Source: Clostridia bacterium (GTDB taxonomy: Bacteria; Bacillota; Clostridia; Oscillospirales; Acutalibacteraceae). Taken from it: a stretch of 61,367 bases of DNA. Under the pieces are notes generated by a model. That model had not been told where the DNA came from. It searched no databases and saw only the letters and a program-made list of their open reading frames with translations. The DNA lies in contig JAFSEF010000121.1 in assembly GCA_017435865.1 (NCBI GenBank), forward strand, positions 1-61,367. The letters are read 5' to 3'. Positions 25,251-33,641 of this stretch are shown here, one piece after another. Both the position numbers and the translations under genes were made by a program. Within the stretch, counting starts at the first letter, position 1. Each line of letters begins with the position of its first letter.

Positions 25251-25658
25251 GAAAAACCGTTTCTTTTTGCTTTCCGGTTCGCGGACGAAGGAATCATCGA
25301 AGAAGGCATCTTCAATGATGTTTATGTCGTAATCGCGCAGTGTGTGCATATAAACCTCTGCGACATCGAAGCGGACGGGTGTGCCGGGTTCAATTTTTGC
25401 AGCCTTGCAGTATGCCCTTGCGGCACTGACAAGACGGGACTGCTTGGCTGAATCCACTGCTTCAGACGGTGCGAACGCGGTTTCGGGAGATCGCGTTTTT
25501 ACTTCCACAAAACGCAGGTACGTTCCGTCATATACCACAAGGTCCAACTCCCCCGATGCAATGCGAAAATTGGCCGTACAGATTGTACAGCCTCTGTTTC
25601 TGTATTCTGCGGCAACCACCTGCTCGCCGCGGTAACCTCGCTTTTGTGCTTCTGTCAT
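25242..25658 (-). CDS. YraN/UPF0102 family nuclease-fold protein
   Basis: This 138-residue protein has the restriction-endonuclease-like core typical of YraN: GYRGEQVVAAEYRNRGCTI (about 8-26), SGELDLVVYDG (catalytic Glu and Asp, about 35-45) and LRFVEVKTRS (Glu-x-Lys, about 48-57). YraN proteins are conserved but poorly characterised, with suggested roles in DNA processing. I choose the ATG at 25658; its AGGGGGA ribosome site lies inside the 3' arm of a stable hairpin that also ends the upstream gene, so translation may be throttled. It is the last gene of the oxidoreductase operon. Confidence 0.88.
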   Translation of the reverse strand: MTEAQKRGYRGEQVVAAEYRNRGCTICTANFRIASGELDLVVYDGTYLRFVEVKTRSPETAFAPSEAVDSAKQSRLVSAARAYCKAAKIEPGTPVRFDVAEVYMHTLRDYDINIIEDAFFDDSFVREPESKKKRFFKK

Positions 25659-25664
25659 ATTGTT

Positions 25665-25693
25665 AAAAATCCCCCTGTGCAGCACAGGGGGAT
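25665..25693 (-). terminator. Hairpin between small helical protein and yraN (terminator or SD-sequestering)
   Basis: On the minus strand TCCCCCTGTG pairs with CACAGGGGGA and is followed by TTTTT. The 3' arm contains the only SD candidate of the following yraN start. Confidence 0.7.
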
Positions 25694-25703
25694 AAACTGA
25701 CTC

Positions 25704-25928
25704 TTAGCCGAGTTCTTCAAGACGCTTTTTGAAGTTTTCAACGCGTTCTTCACCGTTTTCGCCTGCATAGTCGAGGATGAAGGGCATTGCAGCGTTGACA
25801 GAGAAGTTTCTGCCGAGTTCAAGAAGCGGATGGTCGAATGCTTCGGGAGCAAGCTCCTTAACGAGTTCGAGGGTTTCGGGATTGTCCAGAAGTTCACCGA
25901 TGGTGTTTTCAAAGCTCCATTTTGCCAT
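25704..25928 (-). CDS. Small helical protein, unknown function
   Basis: The 74-residue protein is probably all-helical: FENTIGELLDNPETLELVKE, an Ala/Pro turn, LLELGRNFSVNAAMPFI and a charged C-terminal helix. The motif IGELLDNP followed by a Pro turn resembles a short helical unit also seen fused to other clostridial enzymes; that is a recollection, not a search result. AAGGAG is 8 bp before the ATG. It follows the oxidoreductase gamma gene by 40 bp and precedes yraN. It could be an accessory subunit or substrate handler of the oxidoreductase. Confidence 0.65.
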   Translation of the reverse strand: MAKWSFENTIGELLDNPETLELVKELAPEAFDHPLLELGRNFSVNAAMPFILDYAGENGEERVENFKKRLEELG

Positions 25929-25968
25929 GATAATATCTCCTTTTTTTATAATAATTATAACAATATTA

Positions 25969-26514
25969 TTAAAGAACTGCTTTTGCAGCCTCTAATCCTT
26001 TTTCGAGTGCCTTGAGGTTCAGGTCAACGATTGCCTGCTTCTTGGAAGCAAACTTGCGTTTGATGCTTTCTGCAAGGTCGTCGGGGCTGATGATGCCGGT
26101 TGCACCTGCAAGGGCACCGAGCATGATGATGTTTGCAACTTTAGTGTTGCCCAATTCAACAGCAATATCATCAACAGCAAGAGAAATAACCTTGATGTCG
26201 GTTCTTTCAACGGTGGAAGTAACGCGGTTGGAGTTGAGAATCAACAGACCGCCTTCTTTGAGCTGACCGCAGAACTTTTTGTAGGACTGTTCGTTCAGAC
26301 AAACAAGGTTGTCACACTTTTTGATCAGCGGAGAAATGATTTCGTCATCATTGATGATAACGGTACATTTTGCACTGCCGCCACGCTGTTCGGGACCGTA
26401 TTCGGGAAGATAAGTAACGCTCTTGCCGATTTCAGCTGCAGCCTGTGCAAGCATGATACCTGCACTCATGATACCCTGTCCGCCGGAACCGGAAAATACA
26501 GTAGACTTTTTCAT
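25969..26514 (-). CDS. 2-oxoacid:ferredoxin oxidoreductase, gamma subunit
   Basis: This 181-residue gamma-type subunit (KorC/VorC-like) has SGSGGQGIMSAGIMLAQAA (about 9-27), TYLPEYGPEQRGGSAKC (about 35-51) and GALAGATGIIS. In the four-subunit enzymes it forms part of the interface that positions the CoA and thiamine site. Its start overlaps the beta-subunit stop by one base. The family converts 2-oxo acids, CoA and oxidised ferredoxin to acyl-CoA, CO2 and reduced ferredoxin. Confidence 0.92.
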   Translation of the reverse strand: MKKSTVFSGSGGQGIMSAGIMLAQAAAEIGKSVTYLPEYGPEQRGGSAKCTVIINDDEIISPLIKKCDNLVCLNEQSYKKFCGQLKEGGLLILNSNRVTSTVERTDIKVISLAVDDIAVELGNTKVANIIMLGALAGATGIISPDDLAESIKRKFASKKQAIVDLNLKALEKGLEAAKAVL

Positions 26515-27260
26515 TATACTTCTGCCTCCTTGTCTTTGTAAACACCGGGCTTGAAGTAAGGAATTGTGTTGGTATCCATATAATCAAGCGTCTGCAGCGG
26601 TGACATACCCCAGTTTGTCGGGCAGTTGATAAGCAGTTCAACAAAGGTAAAGCCTTTGCCTGCAAGCTGATATTCAAACGCCTTCTTGATACCCTTTCTT
26701 GCTTCGTTGACACCCTTGGGAGTGTTCAGTGCATAACGTGCTACGAAAGCAGGTGCATCCAGTGTGGAAATGAGTTCGCACATCTTCATGGGATAACCCG
26801 TGGTCTGCGGGTCACGGCCCATTTTACAGGTGGTGGCTTTCTGACCGATGAGAGTGGTGGGAGCCATCTGACCGCCTGTCATGCCGTATGTAGAGTTGTT
26901 TGCAAAAATAACGGTGAAGTTTTCGCCTCTGTTGGCAGCTGCAATGATTTCTGCAAGACCGATGGAAGCAAGGTCACCGTCGCCCTGGTATGCAAAAACA
27001 AGACGATCGGGACAAACACGCTTGAAACCGGTTGCAACAGCCGGTGCACGACCGTGTGCGGAACCGAGGTTGTCGCCCTTCCAGTACAGAAGGTTCAGTG
27101 TGGAACAACCGACGGGAATGATATGCATGGTGTTGTCAAGCTGACCGAGTTCGTCAACAACTTCACCGACAAGCTTGATTGCCATGGAATGCAGACATCC
27201 GGGACAGAAGCCGCTGGGTACAGGCAGCAGAGACTGCGGACGGGAATAAACTTTAGCCAT
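26514..27260 (-). CDS. 2-oxoacid:ferredoxin oxidoreductase, beta subunit
   Basis: The 248-residue protein is the thiamine diphosphate-binding beta subunit. CPGCLHSMAIKLVGE (about 19-33), the ThDP/Mg motif YQGDGDLASIGLAEII (about 94-109) and NNSTYGMTGGQMAPTT (about 121-136) are all present. It carries out decarboxylation of the 2-oxo acid in the cytoplasm. The gene overlaps the alpha and gamma genes by one base on each side. The sequence is of the KorB/VorB type rather than the pyruvate enzyme; the acid used (2-oxoglutarate, branched-chain or aryl) is not settled by sequence alone. Confidence 0.93.
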   Translation of the reverse strand: MAKVYSRPQSLLPVPSGFCPGCLHSMAIKLVGEVVDELGQLDNTMHIIPVGCSTLNLLYWKGDNLGSAHGRAPAVATGFKRVCPDRLVFAYQGDGDLASIGLAEIIAAANRGENFTVIFANNSTYGMTGGQMAPTTLIGQKATTCKMGRDPQTTGYPMKMCELISTLDAPAFVARYALNTPKGVNEARKGIKKAFEYQLAGKGFTFVELLINCPTNWGMSPLQTLDYMDTNTIPYFKPGVYKDKEAEV

Positions 27261-28333
27261 TATTGAGCACCTCCCGTGATGATCTTTTTAATTGCATCGT
27301 ATGCTTCTTCGTCATTGAAAAGCATACCGCCGGAACGGCCGTAATCATAAATAGGAGCACGTTCCATAACTTCAAGAGCAATGTCATCATGCATCTGAGC
27401 AGGAATGGCAAGCTCAACGTCAATAATGCCCTTTACGCGGTTATAATCAAGGTTACGCAGGCTCTTTTTGGGGAACGGAAGAAGAGTGATGGGACGGATC
27501 ATGCCGACCTTGAAACCTTCTTCACGAAGCTTGAGCATTGCTTCCTTGGCAACTCTTGCGGAAATGCCGTAAGCAACAATGACATATTCTGCATCTTCAA
27601 GGAAAAGTTCTTCAACCTGAACGTCATTTTCTTCCCAGGATTTGAGAAGCTGGCCTCTGGCTGCATTTTCTTTTTCGAGCACAAATTCGGGATATACGGG
27701 AGAAAGACCTTTGCCGGGTCTCTTTTCATCCGGGAAACGGCTCATGTTCCAGGCCTTTGTTTTCTTTCTGTCGGGTTCTACCATTTCGGGCAGCTCAACC
27801 ATTTCCATGATTGCGCCAAGGCAGCCATCCATCAGAACAAGAACGGGATTGCGGTCACGTTCTGCATAATCAAATGAATTGTAAACAAGGTCAACAGCTT
27901 CCTGCAGTGTTGCGGGAGCAAAGCACATAAGGCGGAAACCGCCGTGACCGAGGGCCTTTGTCATCTGATAATAGTCACACTGTGCCGGCTGAATGGAACC
28001 CAGACCGGGGCCGCCACGGGACACGTTGACAATCAGAGCCGGCAGTTTGGTACTGGAAAGGTAAGAAATACCTTCGCTCTTCAGGCTGATGCCGGGGCCG
28101 GAAGAACTTGTCATGGAACGAACACCTGCAGCGGAAGCACCGTATACCATACTGACGGAAGCAACTTCGCTTTCGCCCTGTACAAATACGCCGCCGACTT
28201 CGGGCATTCTGGAGGACATATATTCGGGAATTTCATTCTGAGGTGTGATGGGGTAACCTGCGAAGAAGCGACAACCTGCTCTGACAGCAGCTTCAGCTAC
28301 GGCTTCGCAACCCTTCATAAGCACTTTTGCCAT
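27260..28333 (-). CDS. 2-oxoacid:ferredoxin oxidoreductase, alpha subunit (VorB-type)
   Basis: This 357-residue alpha subunit has FFAGYPITPQNEIPEYM (about 23-39), QGESEVASVSMVYGASAAG (about 52-70), the TSSSGPGISLKSE loop (about 75-87) and SRGGPGLGSIQPAQ. These match the 3-methyl-2-oxobutanoate/2-oxoglutarate group. The C-terminal segment has the transketolase-C-like fold. It starts 24 bp after the ferredoxin gene and overlaps the beta gene. With an acyl-CoA synthetase gene upstream, it may interconvert branched or aryl acids and their 2-oxo acids. Confidence 0.93.
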   Translation of the reverse strand: MAKVLMKGCEAVAEAAVRAGCRFFAGYPITPQNEIPEYMSSRMPEVGGVFVQGESEVASVSMVYGASAAGVRSMTSSSGPGISLKSEGISYLSSTKLPALIVNVSRGGPGLGSIQPAQCDYYQMTKALGHGGFRLMCFAPATLQEAVDLVYNSFDYAERDRNPVLVLMDGCLGAIMEMVELPEMVEPDRKKTKAWNMSRFPDEKRPGKGLSPVYPEFVLEKENAARGQLLKSWEENDVQVEELFLEDAEYVIVAYGISARVAKEAMLKLREEGFKVGMIRPITLLPFPKKSLRNLDYNRVKGIIDVELAIPAQMHDDIALEVMERAPIYDYGRSGGMLFNDEEAYDAIKKIITGGAQ

Positions 28334-28357
28334 AGTAATACTTCCTTTCTGTCCGGC

Positions 28358-28567
28358 TTATTCGCCTTTGGTGACTTCGATTGCAGCTTCGGGACACATC
28401 GTGGCACAGATGCCGCAAGCAATGCACTTTTCGGGATCGGTCACAACAGGGTTGAAGTGACCTTTACGGCTGCGAACCGTACCCATTTCGAGAATCTTTT
28501 TCGGACAGAACTTTACACAATAAGCGCAGCCTTTGCAGAACAGTGCGCTGATCTGTACAGTGTTCAT
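28358..28567 (-). CDS. Ferredoxin (2x 4Fe-4S), oxidoreductase delta subunit
   Basis: The 69-residue protein carries two CxxCxxCxxxC clusters, CKGCAYCVKFCPKK (about 15-28) and CIACGICATMCPEAA (about 48-62). It is the delta subunit that relays electrons from the ThDP site to external ferredoxin. GGAT precedes the ATG. The gene order delta-alpha-beta-gamma is usual for four-subunit VOR/KOR enzymes. Confidence 0.93.
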   Translation of the reverse strand: MNTVQISALFCKGCAYCVKFCPKKILEMGTVRSRKGHFNPVVTDPEKCIACGICATMCPEAAIEVTKGE

Positions 28568-28593
28568 AATATCATCCTTTCAATACAAACCGC

Positions 28594-28923
28594 TTAAGCG
28601 ATCTTTACGCCGTCCTTGATTTTGAATCCCATACCGTACTTCGGGATGGAAACAGTTGCATTCATGGTTTCACCGGAGAAAGTGCAGGTGACTTCAGCGA
28701 TGATTTCTTTGCCGGGGATGATGCCGCGGATGGCACCTTTGCCTTCGAGGGTATCGTCACCGACTTCTTTTACTTCGAGAACGTTGATTTTGACCATGGC
28801 CAGCTTGCCGGGAAGTTTGAAATCAAAATCATATTCGCCGTTTTTGTCGATGACTTCAACTTCTACGTCACCTTCAAAAAGTCTGGCTTTTACATAACCT
28901 TTCCATTTACCGATACCAATCAT
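28594..28923 (-). CDS. Small beta-rich protein, unknown function
   Basis: This 109-residue soluble protein has no Cys and no signal peptide. Alternating hydrophobic strands (VKARLFEGDVEVEVID, YDFDFKLPG, MVKINVLEVKEVGD, EIIAEVTCTFSGE, NATVSIPKYGMGF) suggest an eight-stranded small barrel of calycin-like type. It sits between the acyl-CoA synthetase and the ferredoxin subunit with short gaps, so it is part of the same transcription unit. A fatty-acyl or aryl ligand carrier is a reasonable guess. I recognise no named family. AAGAAAGGG lies before the ATG. Confidence 0.7.
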   Translation of the reverse strand: MIGIGKWKGYVKARLFEGDVEVEVIDKNGEYDFDFKLPGKLAMVKINVLEVKEVGDDTLEGKGAIRGIIPGKEIIAEVTCTFSGETMNATVSIPKYGMGFKIKDGVKIA

Positions 28924-28982
28924 TTGTATAACCCTTCTTTCAAATAATTTAAAATCAAATAATTTAAAAAATAAATGAATCC

Positions 28983-30668
28983 TTAAATAAGATGATACTT
29001 TCCTTCATAATTAGCAAGAATGTTTGCATCTTTGCTTTCTTCCTGCAGCTTCATGAAGTCAATTTTCATAAGAGGAGTTTCGGGAAGTGCATCCATAACA
29101 ACAAATTCGGAAGGCATGGAGAACTTCGAGAAATTCTTATCAATCAGAGAGATGATCTCTTTCTTATACTGCTGTTCGTCACCCTTTTCACGGAAGGTCA
29201 GGAACAGACGGATGATCATTCTGCCGTCCTTGAATCCCTTGACCGCACAGCTGTCCTTGATGTAAGGCAGGTCTTCGAGAGTCTTTTCGATATCGCCGGG
29301 ATATACGTTGTAACCGGAGATGATGATAACTCTCTTTTTACGACCGGAGAAGAAGTAATAACCGTCGTCATCACGATAACCGAGGTCACCGCTGCAGACC
29401 CATTTGACACCGTTTGCATCGGTATAAAGACCGGCATCTTCCGGACCGTCTTCGGTCAGATACCCCTGCATGATGGTGGGACCGGAAATGCAGATTTCGC
29501 CGACAGTGCCGTTGGGAACAGGATTGTGATCATCGTCCATGATGCAGATATTGACACCGTCAAGTGCACGGCCAATGGAGCCCTTGCGGTAATCGGTATT
29601 GGTGTTGGTGCAGCAGACGGAACCGATTTCGGTCAGACCGTACCCCTGGCGAAGACGGGCAATGGAACCCCATTTTTCGAAATAGCTGTTGAATTCGTCA
29701 AGGAATGCATCGGAAGCATCGTCACCGCCGCAGAACATAAGACGGATATTCTTGATCCATTCGCCGTCGAATTTCTTGTGTGCCATCAGCTTCTTGAACA
29801 TGACGGGAATGCCGCCGAAGCCGACAATGTTGTATTTGCGGCAGAGTTTAAGGAACAAACCTGCATCAAACTGCATCATCGGGATAATTCTTGCAGAATT
29901 GCACATTGCCATGTGCATAGCAATAACAAGACCGAAACAATGGAAAATGGGAAGCACAACAACTTCACATTCTTCGCCGGGAACGTGGATTTCGTCAATT
30001 TTGGAAACACGGCAGGTCAGTTCATTGATGGCTCTGTTGGTGAGCTTGATGGTTTTGCTCTTGCCGGTGGTACCGCCGCCGTTGAGGTATACGGCAATAT
30101 CGTCAGCGTTGTTGACAACGCCTTCTTTTACGGGATACTTATGGATGATGTCTCTCCAGTAAACCGCATTGTTGAGTTTGAGTTTCAGTCCTCTCAGAGC
30201 AGCTTCAGCAATGCGAAGTCCCTGTGTCTTAAGAGGAGCTGCATAAGAAGACTTGCTGCAGACAAGAACGGGAATACCGAGGTCGTTGATTGTATCAACA
30301 AGACCGTCACCGATGGCGGTCAGCAGGTCAAGCACCATCAGACCTTTGGAGCCGACCTCTGCAACTGTTGCGCGAAGCACTTCTGCAGGTTGCAACGGAT
30401 GAATGAAGTTTGCAATGACACCGATCTTGTTCATTGCATAGAAAGCTGCAAAAGATTCGGGAGTATTGGGCATGAAAACAGAGTAAACATCACCCTTTTT
30501 CAGGCCGAGTTCTTCAGTGAAATAGGCCGCAAGACCATCAATTTCACGAAGATACTCACTTCTCTTGAGTACCTTGTCCATGTGCTGCATCATGTTGAAA
30601 TCGCCATGGATTTCGGTGTTGATTTTCAGATACTCATAACAGTTGTAGTTTTGAACATCCTTTAACAT
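28983..30668 (-). CDS. Acyl-CoA synthetase (AMP-forming)
   Basis: This is a 561-residue member of the ANL superfamily. The phosphate loop YLNGGGTTGKSKTIKLTN (about 203-220), GYGLTEIG (about 343-350), SGDLGYRDDDGYYFFSGRKK and SGYNVYPGDIE (hinge) are intact. The catalytic Lys lies in TPLMKIDFM near the C-terminus. The start at 30668 follows GGAGG by 9 bp; the frame to 30683 starts within the SD. It activates a carboxylic acid through acyl-AMP to acyl-CoA. It is the first gene of the oxidoreductase operon, so its product may be reductively carboxylated, or it may salvage acids released by the oxidoreductase. Confidence 0.93.
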   Translation of the reverse strand: MLKDVQNYNCYEYLKINTEIHGDFNMMQHMDKVLKRSEYLREIDGLAAYFTEELGLKKGDVYSVFMPNTPESFAAFYAMNKIGVIANFIHPLQPAEVLRATVAEVGSKGLMVLDLLTAIGDGLVDTINDLGIPVLVCSKSSYAAPLKTQGLRIAEAALRGLKLKLNNAVYWRDIIHKYPVKEGVVNNADDIAVYLNGGGTTGKSKTIKLTNRAINELTCRVSKIDEIHVPGEECEVVVLPIFHCFGLVIAMHMAMCNSARIIPMMQFDAGLFLKLCRKYNIVGFGGIPVMFKKLMAHKKFDGEWIKNIRLMFCGGDDASDAFLDEFNSYFEKWGSIARLRQGYGLTEIGSVCCTNTNTDYRKGSIGRALDGVNICIMDDDHNPVPNGTVGEICISGPTIMQGYLTEDGPEDAGLYTDANGVKWVCSGDLGYRDDDGYYFFSGRKKRVIIISGYNVYPGDIEKTLEDLPYIKDSCAVKGFKDGRMIIRLFLTFREKGDEQQYKKEIISLIDKNFSKFSMPSEFVVMDALPETPLMKIDFMKLQEESKDANILANYEGKYHLI

Positions 30669-30734
30669 AATTATTTCCTCCAACTAAAATTATAAAATTC
30701 AAAATTAGTTACATTATTAAGTTGACACCCGGGA

Positions 30735-31736
30735 TCAATATGTAATAGTCCAGGTTTCATCAAGATATCCTTCGAGTGTTGCCGTAGCACTCAGGAAGCC
30801 CATCTTACCGCCGCCGACACCGTCAAGAGGCATATTTTCATGATATTTCACAACTCTGCCCTGTGCATCGATTGTGATATCGATTGTTGCACCGTGGTAG
30901 TTAAAGTCGGCACTTGTGACTTCAATCGGAATATCAAGTGCTGCAAAATCGAAGCAGTCCATTGTGGCACCATGATAAACGGGCGGTGCATCCTTTGTGG
31001 ATGATTCGGGCTTCAGGACGATCGTATAAACCGTGTTCGTACCGTCAGATGCGCTTGACATGGATGCAATACCATCTGCCATCAGATTGAAATCCTTATC
31101 TGTGGGAGGAATGGCAGTTTTGGGAGCAACCTGTGTATTTTCTTCGGGATCGGTTGCAACACCGTTGACAAAGGTGTAGGTGTATTCTTCAGTTCCCATC
31201 ATTCCGTTGATAACACCGTTGATAATGCTGGTAAAAGCAGGAGCCGAACAATCGGTCAGCTTGATATCAATGGTCTGCTGTTTGACAGCCGTCATATTCT
31301 GCGTGGCACGCATGGTGTTCACCGCATTGTTCAGATATGCAATTGTTTCGGCATCGCCGGTGGGAGCTGCGGCAGGAGGCTGCGTTGCAACATCACTGAC
31401 AGCCGGAGCATCCGTAGAAGGAGCCTGAGTGGCTGGATTTTCCTGCACGGGGGGATTTGTAGCCTGCACCTGCGGAACGGAAGGCTGTGTTGCGGGAGTG
31501 ACGGCAACGGTGCCGCTTTCGCCTGCAGGAGGCAGAACAATATCGATGGAATTGGGAACAGAACTGCCCTGTACGGCATTCCCCTGATTGGCACCTGCCT
31601 GTGTTGTCAATGTGCTGTTCAGACTTTCAAGTGTCAGCGTAAAGCGGCGGTCACTTGATCTGATAAAAACAGACAAGAGAACAATGGCAGCGATAGCAAC
31701 AACGGCGGTGATTACATATTGAACCGAATTCTTCAA
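30735..31736 (-). CDS. Membrane-anchored extracellular protein with Pro/Thr-rich linker
   Basis: I choose the TTG at 31736, 11 bp after AAAGGG; the GTG at 31748 has no spacing from that SD. The protein of about 333 residues has one N-terminal transmembrane helix (about 7-25). A long Pro/Ala/Thr/Gln linker follows (about 50-140, TQPS/TNPP/TQAPST units). The beta-rich C-terminal domain of about 190 residues contains two YHGAT repeats (PVYHGATMDCFDF and FNYHGATIDITID). It is presumably exposed outside the cell. No catalytic motif is visible and I do not recognise the domain. It is divergently transcribed from the cysteine peptidase gene. Confidence 0.7.
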   Translation of the reverse strand: MKNSVQYVITAVVAIAAIVLLSVFIRSSDRRFTLTLESLNSTLTTQAGANQGNAVQGSSVPNSIDIVLPPAGESGTVAVTPATQPSVPQVQATNPPVQENPATQAPSTDAPAVSDVATQPPAAAPTGDAETIAYLNNAVNTMRATQNMTAVKQQTIDIKLTDCSAPAFTSIINGVINGMMGTEEYTYTFVNGVATDPEENTQVAPKTAIPPTDKDFNLMADGIASMSSASDGTNTVYTIVLKPESSTKDAPPVYHGATMDCFDFAALDIPIEVTSADFNYHGATIDITIDAQGRVVKYHENMPLDGVGGGKMGFLSATATLEGYLDETWTITY

Positions 31737-31772
31737 AACAAAGTACACCCTTTATAATTTATTAATGTTATA

Positions 31773-31800
31773 ATTATAGCACACATATAAAAAATTGCAA
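31773..31800 (-). promoter_or_regulatory. Promoter of membrane-anchored protein gene
   Basis: Minus-strand TTGCAA (31795-31800), 16 bp, TATAAT (31773-31778). Confidence 0.65.
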
Positions 31801-31866
31801 GTGGCAAATTATAAACATCTGTTCATAATTGCATGGTATTAAACAGATTGTTTTCTTAAATTATTC

Positions 31867-31895
31867 TTGTAAAGTATTTTTCTGTATGGTATAAT
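31867..31895 (+). promoter_or_regulatory. Promoter of peptidase/acylphosphatase/GH35 unit
   Basis: TTGTAA (31867-31872), 17 bp, TATAAT (31890-31895). Confidence 0.7.
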
Positions 31896-31927
31896 AAAAA
31901 AAACAAAGCAGATACAGGAGGATGTTT

Positions 31928-33364
31928 ATGAAAAAGACACTATCAATCATTCTGACGATCGTTATGATACTGTGCTGCATCCCGTTTTCGGCAAACGCCG
32001 CACAGACAAATGACATCTCTGTCCTGACGGCACGCAACATCGCAACCATGTTTGCAGCCATTTGGCAATTCAACCTCGACGACGGTGCCACTTTCAGTTT
32101 CGGCAATGATTTCACCCTTTCACATTCCGAAGAAATCAAAAACGAAAACGGCAAAACCACTGCTGTTTTGTTTAACATCAACAGCAATGAACCGGAAGAA
32201 CAGAACGGTTACATTGTCATTGCACTCAATAACAACATTCCGCATCTTTCGCAGATCGGTCTCGGTGAAGCCCCGCAGGAATCCCTTGTTGTTCTCGCTG
32301 ATGACGTGCAGCAATCCGACACGACTGCAGAACAGGTACAAAACGAAAACAAAACCGTCCTTGAGGCTCTTTCCGTCATGAAAGAAATGAACTTCAAAGA
32401 CAGCCTGCTCTGGCTGTTCGATCAGATCACTTTCAGACTCCGTTATTATCTCGGTGACGTATGGTACGGTTTTGAATGGGATGCCGAAAGTGCAAACCGC
32501 ATGGTAGAAGAAACCATCCGCAACTATGCAGCCGAACACGCAGGTGTTGTGACACAGGTGTATACCGTGGACAAAAATTTCTGCAAACCGCACACACAGA
32601 GTTATTTCTTCGGAGAAGAAGAATATTATGACGGCATCTGCGGTGTCGCAGCATGGGAAATGGTTCTCGGTTATTACCGCGACGGTTGCGGTTATGACAA
32701 CCTTCCCGATGATCATACCATGTACAAAGAAATCATGGTCATCATGGACGATCTGACAGAGCGTGTTCTGGGCGGTCTTGATTTTCTGTCCGACCTCAAC
32801 GATATCGTGACCGAATACACCGATTATTACATTCCGCACAATATCCGTGCACATGAAATTCTGGGCACGCTGGATGCCGGCATTGCCATGTATCTGCATC
32901 AGAAAGGTTACACGCAGGAAGCCCTGAATGTGCTTGAAAACCTTACCATCAACATTCCGTTGCTGACAAGTGCAAAAAGAGAATTGCTGCTGAGTGACCT
33001 GCAGGCCGCACTTGCTGACTGGATCTATGCGGAAACAGACGGCGAAATCAGCTTCCTGACGGGGATTGCAAACTCTGCCGAGGACATTATTGTCCGCACA
33101 CTCAAACGCGGAGAACCCGTTGTTATCGGCAACTGGTTCACGCTGGATGAAAGCAAATTCACAAACCATTACTTCACGGCTGTCGGTCTTTACAACATTG
33201 ACTGCACCATCAAGCTGACAAACGACATCGACTTCAGCTTCAACAGACAGTTCATTGAAATTTATGATACATGGACCAATTACGGTTCTTCTTTCGTTGA
33301 CCTTGACAATCTCATGCTGAAATCCATGGGCAATGCAAACTGCATGGCTGACCTGCAGAAATGA
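31928..33364 (+). CDS. Secreted papain-fold (C39-like) cysteine peptidase, putative
   Basis: The ATG at 31928 lies 6 bp after AGGAGG; the in-frame ATG at 31922 touches the SD. The 478-residue protein has a signal peptide (about 1-23). An N-terminal propeptide-like region comes next (FNINSNEPEEQNGYIVIAL resembles the strand-rich prodomain of C10 enzymes), then a hydrophobic/aromatic stretch (LLWLFDQITFRLRYYLGD). The catalytic domain has YDGICGVAAWEMVLGYY (candidate Cys, about 236-252), TNHYFTAVGLYN (candidate His) and IEIYDTWTNYGSSFV (candidate Asp or Asn). A large helical insertion separates Cys and His. The substrate is unknown. The acylphosphatase gene overlaps its stop. Confidence 0.65.
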   Translation: MKKTLSIILTIVMILCCIPFSANAAQTNDISVLTARNIATMFAAIWQFNLDDGATFSFGNDFTLSHSEEIKNENGKTTAVLFNINSNEPEEQNGYIVIALNNNIPHLSQIGLGEAPQESLVVLADDVQQSDTTAEQVQNENKTVLEALSVMKEMNFKDSLLWLFDQITFRLRYYLGDVWYGFEWDAESANRMVEETIRNYAAEHAGVVTQVYTVDKNFCKPHTQSYFFGEEEYYDGICGVAAWEMVLGYYRDGCGYDNLPDDHTMYKEIMVIMDDLTERVLGGLDFLSDLNDIVTEYTDYYIPHNIRAHEILGTLDAGIAMYLHQKGYTQEALNVLENLTINIPLLTSAKRELLLSDLQAALADWIYAETDGEISFLTGIANSAEDIIVRTLKRGEPVVIGNWFTLDESKFTNHYFTAVGLYNIDCTIKLTNDIDFSFNRQFIEIYDTWTNYGSSFVDLDNLMLKSMGNANCMADLQK

Positions 33365-33630
33365 TCAGAAAACACTATCATTTTACAGGTGACGTACAGG
33401 GTGTCGGCTTCCGTTACAGGGCAAAATATGCCGCAGATCTTCTTGGAGTCAGCGGTTGGGTCAGGAACAACGATGACGGCTCCGTTTCCATGGAAGCACA
33501 AGGTGAGCCCGATGCATTACAAAAGCTCACCGATCTCATTGCACAAGGTAAATACATTTCCATTGACAGCATCAGAAAAACCGAAATTCCCGTTTGCGAA
33601 CACGAACACGGGTTTTATACAATCGACTGA
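33361..33630 (+). CDS. acyP: Acylphosphatase
   Basis: The 89-residue protein is a complete acylphosphatase. The phosphate-binding loop GDVQGVGFRYRAK (catalytic Arg near residue 20) and GVSGWVRNNDDGSV (catalytic Asn near 38) are both present. It hydrolyses carboxyl-phosphate bonds such as acetyl or carbamoyl phosphate. The ATG overlaps the peptidase stop (ATGA), which is an odd partnership for an exported peptidase. The GH35 gene follows after 11 bp. Confidence 0.93.
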   Translation: MIRKHYHFTGDVQGVGFRYRAKYAADLLGVSGWVRNNDDGSVSMEAQGEPDALQKLTDLIAQGKYISIDSIRKTEIPVCEHEHGFYTID

Positions 33631-33641
33631 GGAGGCTACAT

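Noticed and set aside
28992-30665. 557-residue plus-strand open frame
   Set aside because: Exact mirror of the acyl-CoA synthetase gene, with low-complexity Val/Phe/Cys-rich translation. Shadow frame.
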